Shown here in pieces: positions 7,706 to 15,063 of a stretch of DNA of 64,000 nucleotides. A program made the position numbers and the translations under genes. The DNA lies in NCBI GenBank assembly GCA_046155605.1, contig JBJXFQ010000019.1, forward strand, positions 1-64,000, in the 5' to 3' direction. Below the pieces are notes generated by a model that was given only the letters and a program-made list of their open reading frames with translations, did no database searches and was not told the DNA's origin. The stretch is from JAEUIZ01 sp046155605. GTDB taxonomy: Bacteria; Planctomycetota; Phycisphaerae; Phycisphaerales; UBA1924. Every line of letters starts with the position of its first letter. Position 1 is the first letter of the stretch.

Positions 7706-8036
7706 GGCTCCGCTCCTTCATCGAGCGCGTTGCGATCGTCGTACCGCTATTCGGTCGCGCTTGCCTCAAGTTGGCCGGCTTGCCGCGGCGCGGCAACTCC
7801 TCGGCCGCCTGTCGGTGGCTCGACGTCGCGGTCGGCACCGACCGGGGGGAAATGGACAGACGCCGCCAATCAGGTTGAAGCGGTGGCGACAGACGCTTGT
7901 CCGTCACCCCCGTAGGGTAAGAAGAACTCGTGCGACCCAGGCAAGAGTTCCGGCCTTGCCCAGGGTCAGCCTGTAGGTCGTGGAGTGATACGCATGGATG
8001 GCCGCGTCCAGCAACGCGGAAATCTTCTCTATCTGC
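7706..8036. other. Intergenic, no supported gene
   Basis: About 330 bases between the sigma-like gene and the YqjK-like gene. A 70-codon minus-strand frame at 7695-7907 overlaps the sigma start and has no recognisable features. The segment probably contains the promoter for the sigma-like gene. Confidence 0.45.
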
Positions 8037-8444
8037 CTATGCGCCTACTGACATCAACGAATGCGAAACTCCGTTCGCCGGGCGCGCCACCTCGGCGTGT
8101 GACGGCGATTCGCCGCCGCGGCGCACCGCCCTGATCGCACGCGGCAGCAGCCAACCCGCCGCCCGCAGCAAGAGAGCCCACCGAATCGAGGGCTCCCGCG
8201 CCCGCCTGAGCGGAGAACGCGAGAAGCGTCTCGGCCGGCCGTTCGTGAAGGTGCGGGCGATGACCATTCCGCTCACGATGGCCAGAGCACCCCCGGTAGC
8301 GATTGTGCCGAGGCTCGACCTGGCTTTCAAGGTGCGGGCATCGATGGCCGTGGCCCAAGCGAGTAAGTTCGCTTTCGCGGCGGCGGTGGTCGGTGCCTCT
8401 GGCGCCTGCGTTCCGGCGTCCATTGTGGTGCGCTCCTGACTCAC
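8037..8444 (-). CDS. YqjK-like small membrane-associated protein
   Basis: A 135-residue protein with one or two hydrophobic stretches (TIATGGALAIVSGMVIA and WALLLRAAGWLLPRA) separated by Arg-rich loops. The GTG at 8444 overlaps the TGA of the YqjE-like gene (GTGA), and an ATG at 8423 is the alternative start. Position after YqjD- and YqjE-like genes and the small basic membrane character match the third gene of yqjD-yqjE-yqjK-type operons. The sequence itself is too divergent to prove the family. Its function is unknown, presumably at the inner membrane under stress. Confidence 0.5.
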   Translation of the reverse strand: MSQERTTMDAGTQAPEAPTTAAAKANLLAWATAIDARTLKARSSLGTIATGGALAIVSGMVIARTFTNGRPRRFSRSPLRRAREPSIRWALLLRAAGWLLPRAIRAVRRGGESPSHAEVARPANGVSHSLMSVGA

Positions 8445-8761
8445 GGTGCCCTACTCCTTGCGACACGTGTGAAACACAGCAGCATGGCCCCCGCCACACC
8501 AAGGGTCGCGAGCCCTGTCAGGCAGGCGGCCAGGGAGCGGCTGACTACGGTCTCGAGCCACCACATCAGCCCCGCTCCGATCAATCCGAGGCCAGCCAGG
8601 GTGAGCGGCACCGTGACCAGCAAAAGGGCTGCCGCCATAGTCATCTTCACGGCGGCGGCATGGGCCCGACGGGCCTCCCCACGAACGACCGTGAGGAGGG
8701 CACGGCCCTCAGCCTCGATCAGGTCGGATGCGTGAACCACGAACTCAGAGACGGCCTTCAC
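8441..8761 (-). CDS. YqjE / holin-superfamily-like membrane protein
   Basis: A 106-residue protein with a short soluble N-terminal helix (EFVVHASDLIEAEGRALL) and two strong membrane helices, about residues 40-64 and 76-98 (TMAAALLLVTVPLTLAGLGL and LTGLATLGVAGAMLLCF). This layout is that of the YqjE and putative actinobacterial holin-X families. The start is a GTG at 8761, a few bases after the stop of the YqjD-like gene, so it is part of one operon. The family has no settled biochemical role. It occurs with DUF883 proteins in stress-inducible membrane clusters. Confidence 0.7.
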   Translation of the reverse strand: MKAVSEFVVHASDLIEAEGRALLTVVRGEARRAHAAAVKMTMAAALLLVTVPLTLAGLGLIGAGLMWWLETVVSRSLAACLTGLATLGVAGAMLLCFTRVARSRAP

Positions 8762-8763
8762 GC

Positions 8764-9093
8764 TCAGCTCCTACGGCTCATGACCAGGCCGAGCAGGAGG
8801 CCCACACCCATGCCGATGCCGATGCTGGCAAAGGGGTTGCGCGCGATGGTGCTTTTGAGGGAATCCGCCGCGTCACCTGCCGTGTGCTTGGCTTCGTCGA
8901 ACGTGTCCTTGGCCCTTTCGACGGCGTGCTGGGCCCCCTGACGAAGTTCGGCGACGCCCGACCGAGCGGCATCGACCGCGCCGTGCGCCAAGTTGCTCAC
9001 GTCATCTCGGATCGCACTCATGTCATGGCCGAGGCCTTGGACATCCTTCTTGAACCCGGTGCCGGTGCTATCGCCGGTGTTAGTGTTTGCCAT
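8764..9093 (-). CDS. DUF883/YqjD-ElaB family membrane protein
   Basis: A 109-residue protein. A polar alpha-helical region (KKDVQGLGHDMSAIRDDV through FDEAKHTAGDAADSLKSTI) is followed by the family C-terminus NPFASIGIGMGVGLLLGLVM and SRRS. YqjD, ElaB and YgaM of E. coli have this layout: a C-terminal membrane anchor and a soluble N-terminus reported to bind ribosomes in stationary phase. First gene of the three-gene YqjD/YqjE/YqjK-like operon. Confidence 0.85.
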   Translation of the reverse strand: MANTNTGDSTGTGFKKDVQGLGHDMSAIRDDVSNLAHGAVDAARSGVAELRQGAQHAVERAKDTFDEAKHTAGDAADSLKSTIARNPFASIGIGMGVGLLLGLVMSRRS

Positions 9094-9281
9094 GATGCAG
9101 ATTCCTTACAGTTGGGTCAACCCCTCCAATGGGGCCGACGGGTGATGGCCGTCATTGCCGTGAACACTCGCCGCAGTGACGGCACGAATGGCGTCGCACG
9201 CCGATGCGACCCCAAGAGGCTGCGAGAAGCCGCGAATCCCCGCCTCCGAGGATTCTCCCCTCGATCGGTTGACTTCTGGCG

Positions 9282-9881
9282 TCAGAGGGCGGGGTTACCC
9301 CTTATGACGGCATCCTCCCGCCCGATCGCGTCGATCTCGGGCCTCAGGGCCGGGGCCTTCGCGCCAGGAGCGCTTGCCTCCGAGCCCGTCGAGATGTCCG
9401 TCGCCCGCGCCTCTTCGAAGATGTGCTTGGCGCGGGCCACCTCGTCCGCGGCCTCGGTGTGGACCGAGATGAGGATGTTCCCATCCTTGACCTTGCCCTC
9501 GTAGCGCTTGGCCTCGATCTCGGGGATGCCCATGCCGATCAGCGCGCCGGCGATGCCGCCCATTGCGGCGCCGACCGCCATGCCGCTGAGAGCGGCCATG
9601 ATCGGACCCGCAGCGATAAAGGGGCCGACGCCCGGAATCGCCAGCAAGCCGATGCCGGCGAGAAGCCCGAGCGTCCCGCCGATCACACCCCCCGCGCCGG
9701 CACCCGCGGTGGCACCCTCCGGGGCCTTGGTGTTTTTCTCATGCGCGAAGTCACGGGTGCTGGCCTTGTCGGGGAACAGGACCGAGATGTCGTTGCTGTC
9801 GAAGCCGGATGTCTTGAGCCGAGCGACGATGTCGTTGGCGACCATCTGGGAAGGGGCGATGCAGAAAACAGCGGTACTCAT
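9282..9881 (-). CDS. General stress protein with glycine-zipper core (YflT-like)
   Basis: A 199-residue protein. The N-terminus (TAVFCIAPSQMVANDIVARL, GFDSNDISVLFPD) is an alpha/beta module like the YflT general stress domain, meant to detect or bind something in the cytosol. A long glycine-zipper segment follows (residues about 65-135: GATAGAGAGGVIGGTLGLL through GAAMGGIAGALIGMGIPE), which can insert in or oligomerise at membranes. The end of the fold is KVKDGNILISVHTE. The ATG at 9881 has AAGGAG eight bases upstream; an upstream in-frame start exists but lacks a site. The surrounding genes belong to the same kind of stress cluster. Confidence 0.78.
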   Translation of the reverse strand: MSTAVFCIAPSQMVANDIVARLKTSGFDSNDISVLFPDKASTRDFAHEKNTKAPEGATAGAGAGGVIGGTLGLLAGIGLLAIPGVGPFIAAGPIMAALSGMAVGAAMGGIAGALIGMGIPEIEAKRYEGKVKDGNILISVHTEAADEVARAKHIFEEARATDISTGSEASAPGAKAPALRPEIDAIGREDAVIRGNPAL

Positions 9882-9934
9882 GGATGAACTCCTTGGGTGA
9901 TGAGTCTTGAACAATCAATCGATGCCGTCCGGGT

Positions 9935-10321
9935 TCAACTGGACTTGACTTCCAACTGGTTGTCCACGCGCGTCACGCCTTCGACCGCCTTGGCCTTGGC
10001 CTCAATCGAGTCCTTCTCGGTCTGGCTGTTGACTACGCCCCGGAGCGTGACCAGACCCGACTTGTCGGTGATGATCTTGCAGTTCTGGGCGTTCATGGAC
10101 ATGGACTTGTCGTCCATGACGGCCCGCCGAATGGCGGCGGTTACCTTGATATCGGCGCTGGATTCGGATTGATCCATCGGCGTCTTGGTGTCTCCGGCCC
10201 GTTCGGCCTTGTTCTTCGCGGTGTTGTCGGGCGCGGGGGACGGATCGTTCCTCTGCTCGCACGCAGAGCAGAAGAGCAGAGAGGCAAGGGCGATGGCAGC
10301 GATGTAGGGGAGTGGATTCAT
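9935..10321 (-). CDS. BON-domain lipoprotein
   Basis: A 128-residue exported protein. The N-terminal hydrophobic stretch ends in LLFCSACEQ, a somewhat atypical lipobox. After a charged linker, residues about 60-128 form a single BON domain: IKVTAAIRRAVMDDKSMS, then VTLRGVVNSQTEKDSIEAKA and GVTRVDNQLEV. BON domains (OsmY type) bind phospholipids or stabilise the envelope under osmotic stress. The ATG at 10321 is chosen because it starts the signal peptide. It is flanked by stress genes on the same strand. Confidence 0.85.
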   Translation of the reverse strand: MNPLPYIAAIALASLLFCSACEQRNDPSPAPDNTAKNKAERAGDTKTPMDQSESSADIKVTAAIRRAVMDDKSMSMNAQNCKIITDKSGLVTLRGVVNSQTEKDSIEAKAKAVEGVTRVDNQLEVKSS

Positions 10322-10373
10322 GGAATGGTCTCGATTCTGCCGCCGGTTGAGCGCGGCCAAGGTGGGGCGTGGT

Positions 10374-10898
10374 TTATCGGGCGAGAGGCGGGTTGCCGGC
10401 GGGAGATCCCGCCATGGCCTCGGCGTTGACGACGCTCATCGCAAGAGCGGTGAGCGACTCGTCAGTCTTCCGCTCTTCGTTCAGGGTCCTGTCGAGGAGC
10501 TTGGCGTCCGCGTGTCGGCCGAGCAGCGTGGCAAACGTCCGCAGACAGCCGTATGACGCGATCTCGTAGTGCTCGACCTTCTGGGCCGCGCAGATCAGGC
10601 CCGCGTCGCGGACCTGCTCATCGTCGGTGGCCTCGATCAGTTCTGCGCTCTCCCGCACCAAGCCCGCTGTTGCCTCGCAGACCTTGCGGCCCGGCCCCTT
10701 GTCAAGACCTTCGAGAAGCTGGACGATGCGTTCGAGGTGCTCCTTGGTCTCGTCGAGATGCTTGTTGAATGCAGTCTTCAGGTCCGCGTGCGCCGCAGCC
10801 TTGGACATCTTGGGCAACGCCTTGATAATCTGGCGTTCGCTGCTGTGCATGTCCTGGAGCATGTCTATGTACAGGCCGGTCAGTGTCTCGATTTTCAT
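10374..10898 (-). CDS. DUF892 ferritin-like protein (YciE/YciF family)
   Basis: A 174-residue four-helix-bundle protein starting MKIETLTGLYIDMLQDMHSSE. The conserved acidic and His residues of the ferritin-like di-iron site are present: E21 in SSERQI, the KHLDETKEH block (45-54), HYEIASYG (110-117) and NEERKTDE (140-147). YciF-type proteins are small stress-induced ferritin-like proteins. The ATG at 10898 is supported by AAGAGAT upstream and by the length of the family. Part of the minus-strand stress gene series. Confidence 0.92.
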   Translation of the reverse strand: MKIETLTGLYIDMLQDMHSSERQIIKALPKMSKAAAHADLKTAFNKHLDETKEHLERIVQLLEGLDKGPGRKVCEATAGLVRESAELIEATDDEQVRDAGLICAAQKVEHYEIASYGCLRTFATLLGRHADAKLLDRTLNEERKTDESLTALAMSVVNAEAMAGSPAGNPPLAR

Positions 10899-10984
10899 GG
10901 GGCCTATCTCTTGGGAGTTGGTGTGGATGGAGAAAGGGACTTTGGAACTCGCTCGACGCCGGGCCGGAGTCGGGCATACGTCGT

Positions 10985-11059
10985 TCACATGCAGCCGCGG
11001 ATCAGGAAGATGACCAGCACGATGGGGATCGGTACGCCCAAGGCCCACAACAGCACCAT
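10985..11059 (-). CDS. Candidate 24-residue hydrophobic peptide
   Basis: A very short frame, MVLLWALGVPIP followed by a hydrophobic run and a basic end (IRGC). The composition is that of a single membrane helix with a VPIP kink. Tiny hydrophobic proteins of this kind often accompany DUF3309 and DUF892 genes in stress clusters. No strong ribosome-binding site is visible, so expression is uncertain. Apart from this, I see no gene in 10899-11334. Confidence 0.35.
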   Translation of the reverse strand: MVLLWALGVPIPIVLVIFLIRGCM

Positions 11060-11334
11060 GGGCCGAACTCTGCCCGTTCGAGTCGCGCACGACTTCAAAG
11101 GCAGAACGATGGTCCGAAGAGGTCCGCTCGGTGCGGGCCGGCCTAAAGGGCGACTGGAGGCGACTGGGGAGGGCATGGTGAACGGCTTTCTGAGGGAAAG
11201 AAACGAGGCAGGTCTGGGTTGTGAGTTGGGCATGGCACCCCGAGTAATCGGAGGCAACGGCTCTCGCCAGTCGCCTCCGCGGCTCCATCCACCGACGATT
11301 GCGGGGGCAGGGCCCCGCTTGTGAGCGTCGACCA

Positions 11335-11862
11335 TCACGAACGAGCGTTGCGGCTGGGGGCCGCGCTTTGGACACGCGTCCACGCTTCCCGGCTCGCAAC
11401 CTTGGCCTGGTCCCAGGACAGACGCGAGGAGCCCTTGGCCCTTTCCCACCCGCGACTGAGGTCCGCTTCCATGCTCTCGAACGTCCGACCTTGGCCGCCT
11501 TGGCTGCCGAAGCTCTCCCATCCGTAGCGGTACGCCGGCGCGTACTCCTCGTAGCCAAACTCGGCGTGGGCGTAGGGCCGGGAAGGATGGCTGTCGCGCC
11601 AATACTTGGACTCGACGGTCGGGTTGATAGCCTCGGCGGTGGCCTTGCCGGCCAAGCCGCCCGCGACCGCGCCCACGACGGCACCCGCCGCCGCGCCGAT
11701 CGGGCCGGCGACCGCGCCGCCGACGGCACCGGCCGCGGCTCCCACACCGATCGCGCCCAGGCCCGTGCCGACCGGGTGCGCGCCGATGGTTCCGGTGATG
11801 GGGTCTTGGTTCGCGTCTGCGTCGGGCCGCGCGGGTGGGTTCTTCATCTGATTCTCGTTCAT
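11335..11862 (-). CDS. Glycine-zipper protein of stress cluster
   Basis: A 175-residue protein. Residues about 23-80 are a long Gly/Ala zipper (ITGTIGAHPVGTGLGAIGVG through GAVVGAVAGGLAGKATAEAI), followed by a conserved block NPTVESKYWRDSHPSRPY and an acidic, aromatic C-terminal half (FGYEEYAPAYRYGWESFG). The family occurs widely next to DUF892, PRC-barrel and BON genes, but no function is established. The zipper could oligomerise at membranes. A short GAACTG segment before the ATG is weak; the start is supported mainly by family layout. Confidence 0.75.
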   Translation of the reverse strand: MNENQMKNPPARPDADANQDPITGTIGAHPVGTGLGAIGVGAAAGAVGGAVAGPIGAAAGAVVGAVAGGLAGKATAEAINPTVESKYWRDSHPSRPYAHAEFGYEEYAPAYRYGWESFGSQGGQGRTFESMEADLSRGWERAKGSSRLSWDQAKVASREAWTRVQSAAPSRNARS

Positions 11863-12003
11863 CGCAGTTCTCCAAAGATGGGGCCCAGACGCTTGCGTCT
11901 GTCCGGACCGGTCGAACGGCTTCCAACTCAGCCGTCAAGAGTCACGTCGTGCCACGGGCCACTGCCAAGGGCCGTAATGGGCGGCCCCGGTGGCGCGGAG
12001 GGG

Positions 12004-13590
12004 TCAGGGCTTGGCCCACGCCGGGCTGTTGCTCTTGTCGAGCAGCACGATCCGAGCGTCCTTGCACTCGACCGATTTGGCCATCCAGTAGCGATGGCCG
12101 TCGATCCGGGTGCGGCAGGCCTCCACCTTGATCGTGTCGCCGGCCTTGCACACCGGTTTCTGGTTGTCCATGTACCACGCGGGTCCGAGCAGGACGAGCT
12201 CGGCTTCGTTCGCATCGCCCGCCATCTTGATCTTCAGGGCTCGGGCAGACTGGACGCCCATCTCGAACTTGACCTCGGTGAACTCGATCACCTTGCCCTC
12301 GATGGTCTTGGCCGAGTCGCGCTCGATCGCGCCGATGACCGACCCGTCGGCCGACCAGGCGTTGTCCTTCGCAGGGAGGTTGACGGAGAGGGGCTTGGGT
12401 GCCTCGAAGCGCGGCACCGGCACGTTGTAGGCGTTGTACGCGCGCTCCGGCGTGGTGCCGGTGTTCAGCGTGGAGAGATCGGAGGGCGTCTCGGGGCTCG
12501 CCAGGACCATCTCCTTGGAGGCGTCGATGCGCACTTTGCCGTCCAGCGTCACGGTCGTGACCGACCAGGGGACCAGACGCTTGGTGTCGCCGATGCCCAG
12601 GAAGTTCTGATTGGGATCGATGCAGATGAACCCGATCTCGCCGGAGTTCCGGTCGAGAATAATGTCGTGGACCTTGCCGAGCTCGTCGCCGCGGCAGTCG
12701 ATCTTCATGCCGGGCAGTTGGCTCAGCGGAAGGAACCGCGAGTACGGCGTGCTGTAGTTGTGCCCGCCCGATTCGACTGCCTTGAGGGTCCATGCCGGGG
12801 TGCCGTCGCTGTCTCGCAGGTGGAGCTCGCGGTCGCCGGTTCGAAGTTCGGTGCCGACCAGGAGTTGATCCCGGTCGCGGGGAAGGGCCAGCGTGTCCAC
12901 CACGACCTTGTCGCCGCGCATCGGCGCCGCGAGCGTGCCGTTGATGAACCACGACGGTCCCAGGGCGATCCTCCGGGCGGGTCCATCCTTGGCCTGCACA
13001 TCGACGACGACCTGCTCGCCAAACGTGCTCGTCCGGACGCGCTCCACCTTCGTGATCTCGCCCTCGACGCGCGCCTTCTTCGCGGTGTCCAGGTTGCCCG
13101 CGTAGGGATCGCTCGGCGACGCGGCGTCCGCGGCGAGCCTCTGGCGGAGCGTGCTCTTGTCGTCCTTCGCTGTGGCCATCATGGCCTTCCAGCCCTCGGG
13201 CGTGTACTCCGGGAACTGCTTGAGTTGCTCGGGAGTCGACGCCAGGATGAAGCGGTCCTTGCCCGTCTCCCATCGGAACGCGCCGAAGGGGATGGCGACG
13301 GCACGCCCGCCCATGCCGAGCGTGGTGCCGGTCTTGATCACGATGTATTCGATCCGCCCCGAGCCGCGGTCCACGATGAGATCGGAGACGTTCGCGATTT
13401 CCTCGTTGTTGTTGTTCACGACCTTGCGGTCGCTCAGCCAGTGGGAGGATCGGAAGTCCACGGTGGACGAGATCGAGGCGGGCTCCCTCGCGGGATAGGC
13501 GGGGGTCTGCGCGTTGGCGGGGACCGTCGTGCCCGCCGTCAGGACGAGCAAGAGGGCGGTGATGACGGGGGCGAGACTTCGTGATTTCAT
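12004..13590 (-). CDS. Exported protein with two PRC-barrel domains
   Basis: A 528-residue protein. A signal peptide (PVITALLLVLTAGTTVPANA, cleavage near residue 28) directs export. Residues about 45-125 form one PRC-barrel domain (WLSDRKVVNNNNEEIANVSD, then LIVDRGSGRIEYIVI) and about 265-360 a second (PGMKIDCRGDELGKVHDIIL, then DRNSGEIGFICI). Two beta-rich segments (about 160-240 and 395-520) contain short OB-like units such as KKARVEGEITKVERV and DSAKTIEGKVIEFTEV. PRC barrels are small interaction or sensing modules. Presumably it acts in the periplasm or envelope. It is the most upstream gene of the stress series 8037-13590, all on the minus strand. Confidence 0.85.
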   Translation of the reverse strand: MKSRSLAPVITALLLVLTAGTTVPANAQTPAYPAREPASISSTVDFRSSHWLSDRKVVNNNNEEIANVSDLIVDRGSGRIEYIVIKTGTTLGMGGRAVAIPFGAFRWETGKDRFILASTPEQLKQFPEYTPEGWKAMMATAKDDKSTLRQRLAADAASPSDPYAGNLDTAKKARVEGEITKVERVRTSTFGEQVVVDVQAKDGPARRIALGPSWFINGTLAAPMRGDKVVVDTLALPRDRDQLLVGTELRTGDRELHLRDSDGTPAWTLKAVESGGHNYSTPYSRFLPLSQLPGMKIDCRGDELGKVHDIILDRNSGEIGFICIDPNQNFLGIGDTKRLVPWSVTTVTLDGKVRIDASKEMVLASPETPSDLSTLNTGTTPERAYNAYNVPVPRFEAPKPLSVNLPAKDNAWSADGSVIGAIERDSAKTIEGKVIEFTEVKFEMGVQSARALKIKMAGDANEAELVLLGPAWYMDNQKPVCKAGDTIKVEACRTRIDGHRYWMAKSVECKDARIVLLDKSNSPAWAKP

Positions 13591-13821
13591 GGTTGTCCTA
13601 CTTTCATTCTGCCGATGGGCATTGGCTCGTGGGCGCTGCGGTTCACCGAGCGTCAGGTCCGCCCCATGTACGAGGCCGGAGTCGCGATGGGAACATCATG
13701 GCGCCGGCGGGGCGACCATCTACGGCGAAGAGTTCCCCCATCGGCGAGTGCAACGCGCTTGGGTCGGGCGACCGCGGACGGGACCGGCTGGGGCGGCCCT
13801 GCCGGCGGCTCCGACGGCCGC

Positions 13822-14280
13822 TCAGCCCCGGTGCCCGGACCGCGGAGACCGGGCGTTCCCCGCCGCCGCCTCGCGCACGGCCCGCAGGAGGGTGTCCGGG
13901 GTGTCCCGCTTGGAGATGCAGCCCCACGCGCCGGCGCGCTTGGCCCGGTCGATGAACTCCGGGTCGTCGTAGCCGCTGTAGACGATCGTCTTGATATCGG
14001 GGAACTCCGCCGTCAGTTCGCTCATCGACTCCAGCGCGCTCCTTCCCGGCATCGTCGCGTCCAGAATCACCACGTCCGGCGCCGGGCTGAGGCGGCGGGC
14101 CGCGTTGACCAAATCATCGGCCGACGCCAGGCACCCCACGCACCGCATGAGCGGCTCGGCGTCGATCATCATCCGCATCACCGCCACCATGTCAGGGTTG
14201 TCGTCAACGCAGAGCACGCGCAGCGGGCGGTCGGAGCCGGAGTTGATGGGTGGATTCTGCATGAGTCCAATCGGTGTCAT
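13822..14280 (-). CDS. Single-domain response regulator
   Basis: A 152-residue receiver domain without an output domain. Acidic pocket D26/D27 (VLCVDDNPD), phosphate acceptor D74 (VVILDATMPG), S102 (IVYSGYD) and K124 (GCISKRD) are all present, so it can be phosphorylated. The start at 14280 (MTPIG) or 14262 (MQNPP) cannot be decided. It lies 36 bases after the end of the hybrid sensor kinase on the same strand and is probably its partner or a phosphate sink. Confidence 0.88.
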   Translation of the reverse strand: MTPIGLMQNPPINSGSDRPLRVLCVDDNPDMVAVMRMMIDAEPLMRCVGCLASADDLVNAARRLSPAPDVVILDATMPGRSALESMSELTAEFPDIKTIVYSGYDDPEFIDRAKRAGAWGCISKRDTPDTLLRAVREAAAGNARSPRSGHRG

Positions 14281-14316
14281 CGCCCGCGTGTCGCCGCGGC
14301 GTTCGGAAATCGGACC

Positions 14317-15063
14317 TTACATCGTGGGCAAGACGGCGGTCATCATCTTCTCAAGTTCGTCGAAGTCGCACGGCTTGACCAGATGGCCGTCGAAACCTAC
14401 CTCGTGCGCCAGGGCGATGTCAGCGTCCTGCCCGTAGCCGGTGAGGGCGATGAGCCTCATCCGGGAACCCCCGCGCGTTCGAGTCCCCGCCTCGCCCCCT
14501 TCGGGCCCCGCGTCCGTGCGCAGCCGGCGCGCCACCTCGTACCCGTCCAGGCCGGGCAAACCGATGTCAAGCAGCACGATCTCCGGCCTCCAGTGCTGCG
14601 CCATCCTCAGCCCGTCCGGGCCGGTGTTGGCACTCTGGACGGTGTAGCCCTTGAGGCGCAGGGCGCTGGAGAGCATCGTCACCAGATCAACGTTGTCGTC
14701 TACCAGCAGCACACGCACCTCACCATCGCCGTCGATCGTCAGCGTCTCGTCGGCGGGTGGTGGCGCTTCGGGCGGGGCGGGGGATGGTTCGGGGATGGTC
14801 GGCAGGCGCACTACGAACTCGCTGCCCTTCCCCGGACCCTGGCTGCTCGCGCTGATGGTCCCGGCGTGCATTTCCACCAGCCGATGGGCCAGAGAGAGGC
14901 CGATGCCCAGCCCACCCGCCGACCGGGCCAGCGAGCGATCGGCCTGCGTGAACAGGTCGAAAATGCGGGGCAGAAGCTCCGGGTCGATCCCGACGCCGTT
15001 GTCGCGCACCCTCACCAGCGCCTGGCCCCGCCCCCCCCCCCCCCCGCCGGGTTGTGCCCGCAT
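14317..15063 (-). CDS. Hybrid sensor kinase, C-terminal half (ATPase end and receiver)
   Basis: This frame begins inside the ATPase domain of the kinase encoded at 15012-16799 and carries VRVRDNGVGI (G1 box), LFTQADRSLARSAGGLGIGL (F and G2 boxes), then a receiver domain with VLLVDDNVDL and VLLDIGLPGLDGYE. The two halves are clearly one protein: the upstream half stops within the same domain. The break is at a run of 15 C (15031-15045); one more base, or two fewer, would join them. Its listed ATG is an accident of the frame and not a real start. Confidence 0.8.
   Translation of the reverse strand: MRAQPGGGGGGRGQALVRVRDNGVGIDPELLPRIFDLFTQADRSLARSAGGLGIGLSLAHRLVEMHAGTISASSQGPGKGSEFVVRLPTIPEPSPAPPEAPPPADETLTIDGDGEVRVLLVDDNVDLVTMLSSALRLKGYTVQSANTGPDGLRMAQHWRPEIVLLDIGLPGLDGYEVARRLRTDAGPEGGEAGTRTRGGSRMRLIALTGYGQDADIALAHEVGFDGHLVKPCDFDELEKMMTAVLPTM

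Noticed and set aside
7695..7907. 70-codon minus-strand frame before the sigma-like gene
   Set aside because: Overlaps the sigma start, no ribosome-binding site, no recognisable composition.
11299..13584. Long plus-strand open frame (761 codons) opposite the PRC-barrel gene
   Set aside because: Composition is His/Arg/Val/Gly-rich with no domain, and it is the exact antisense of a clear exported PRC-barrel protein; a typical high-GC shadow.
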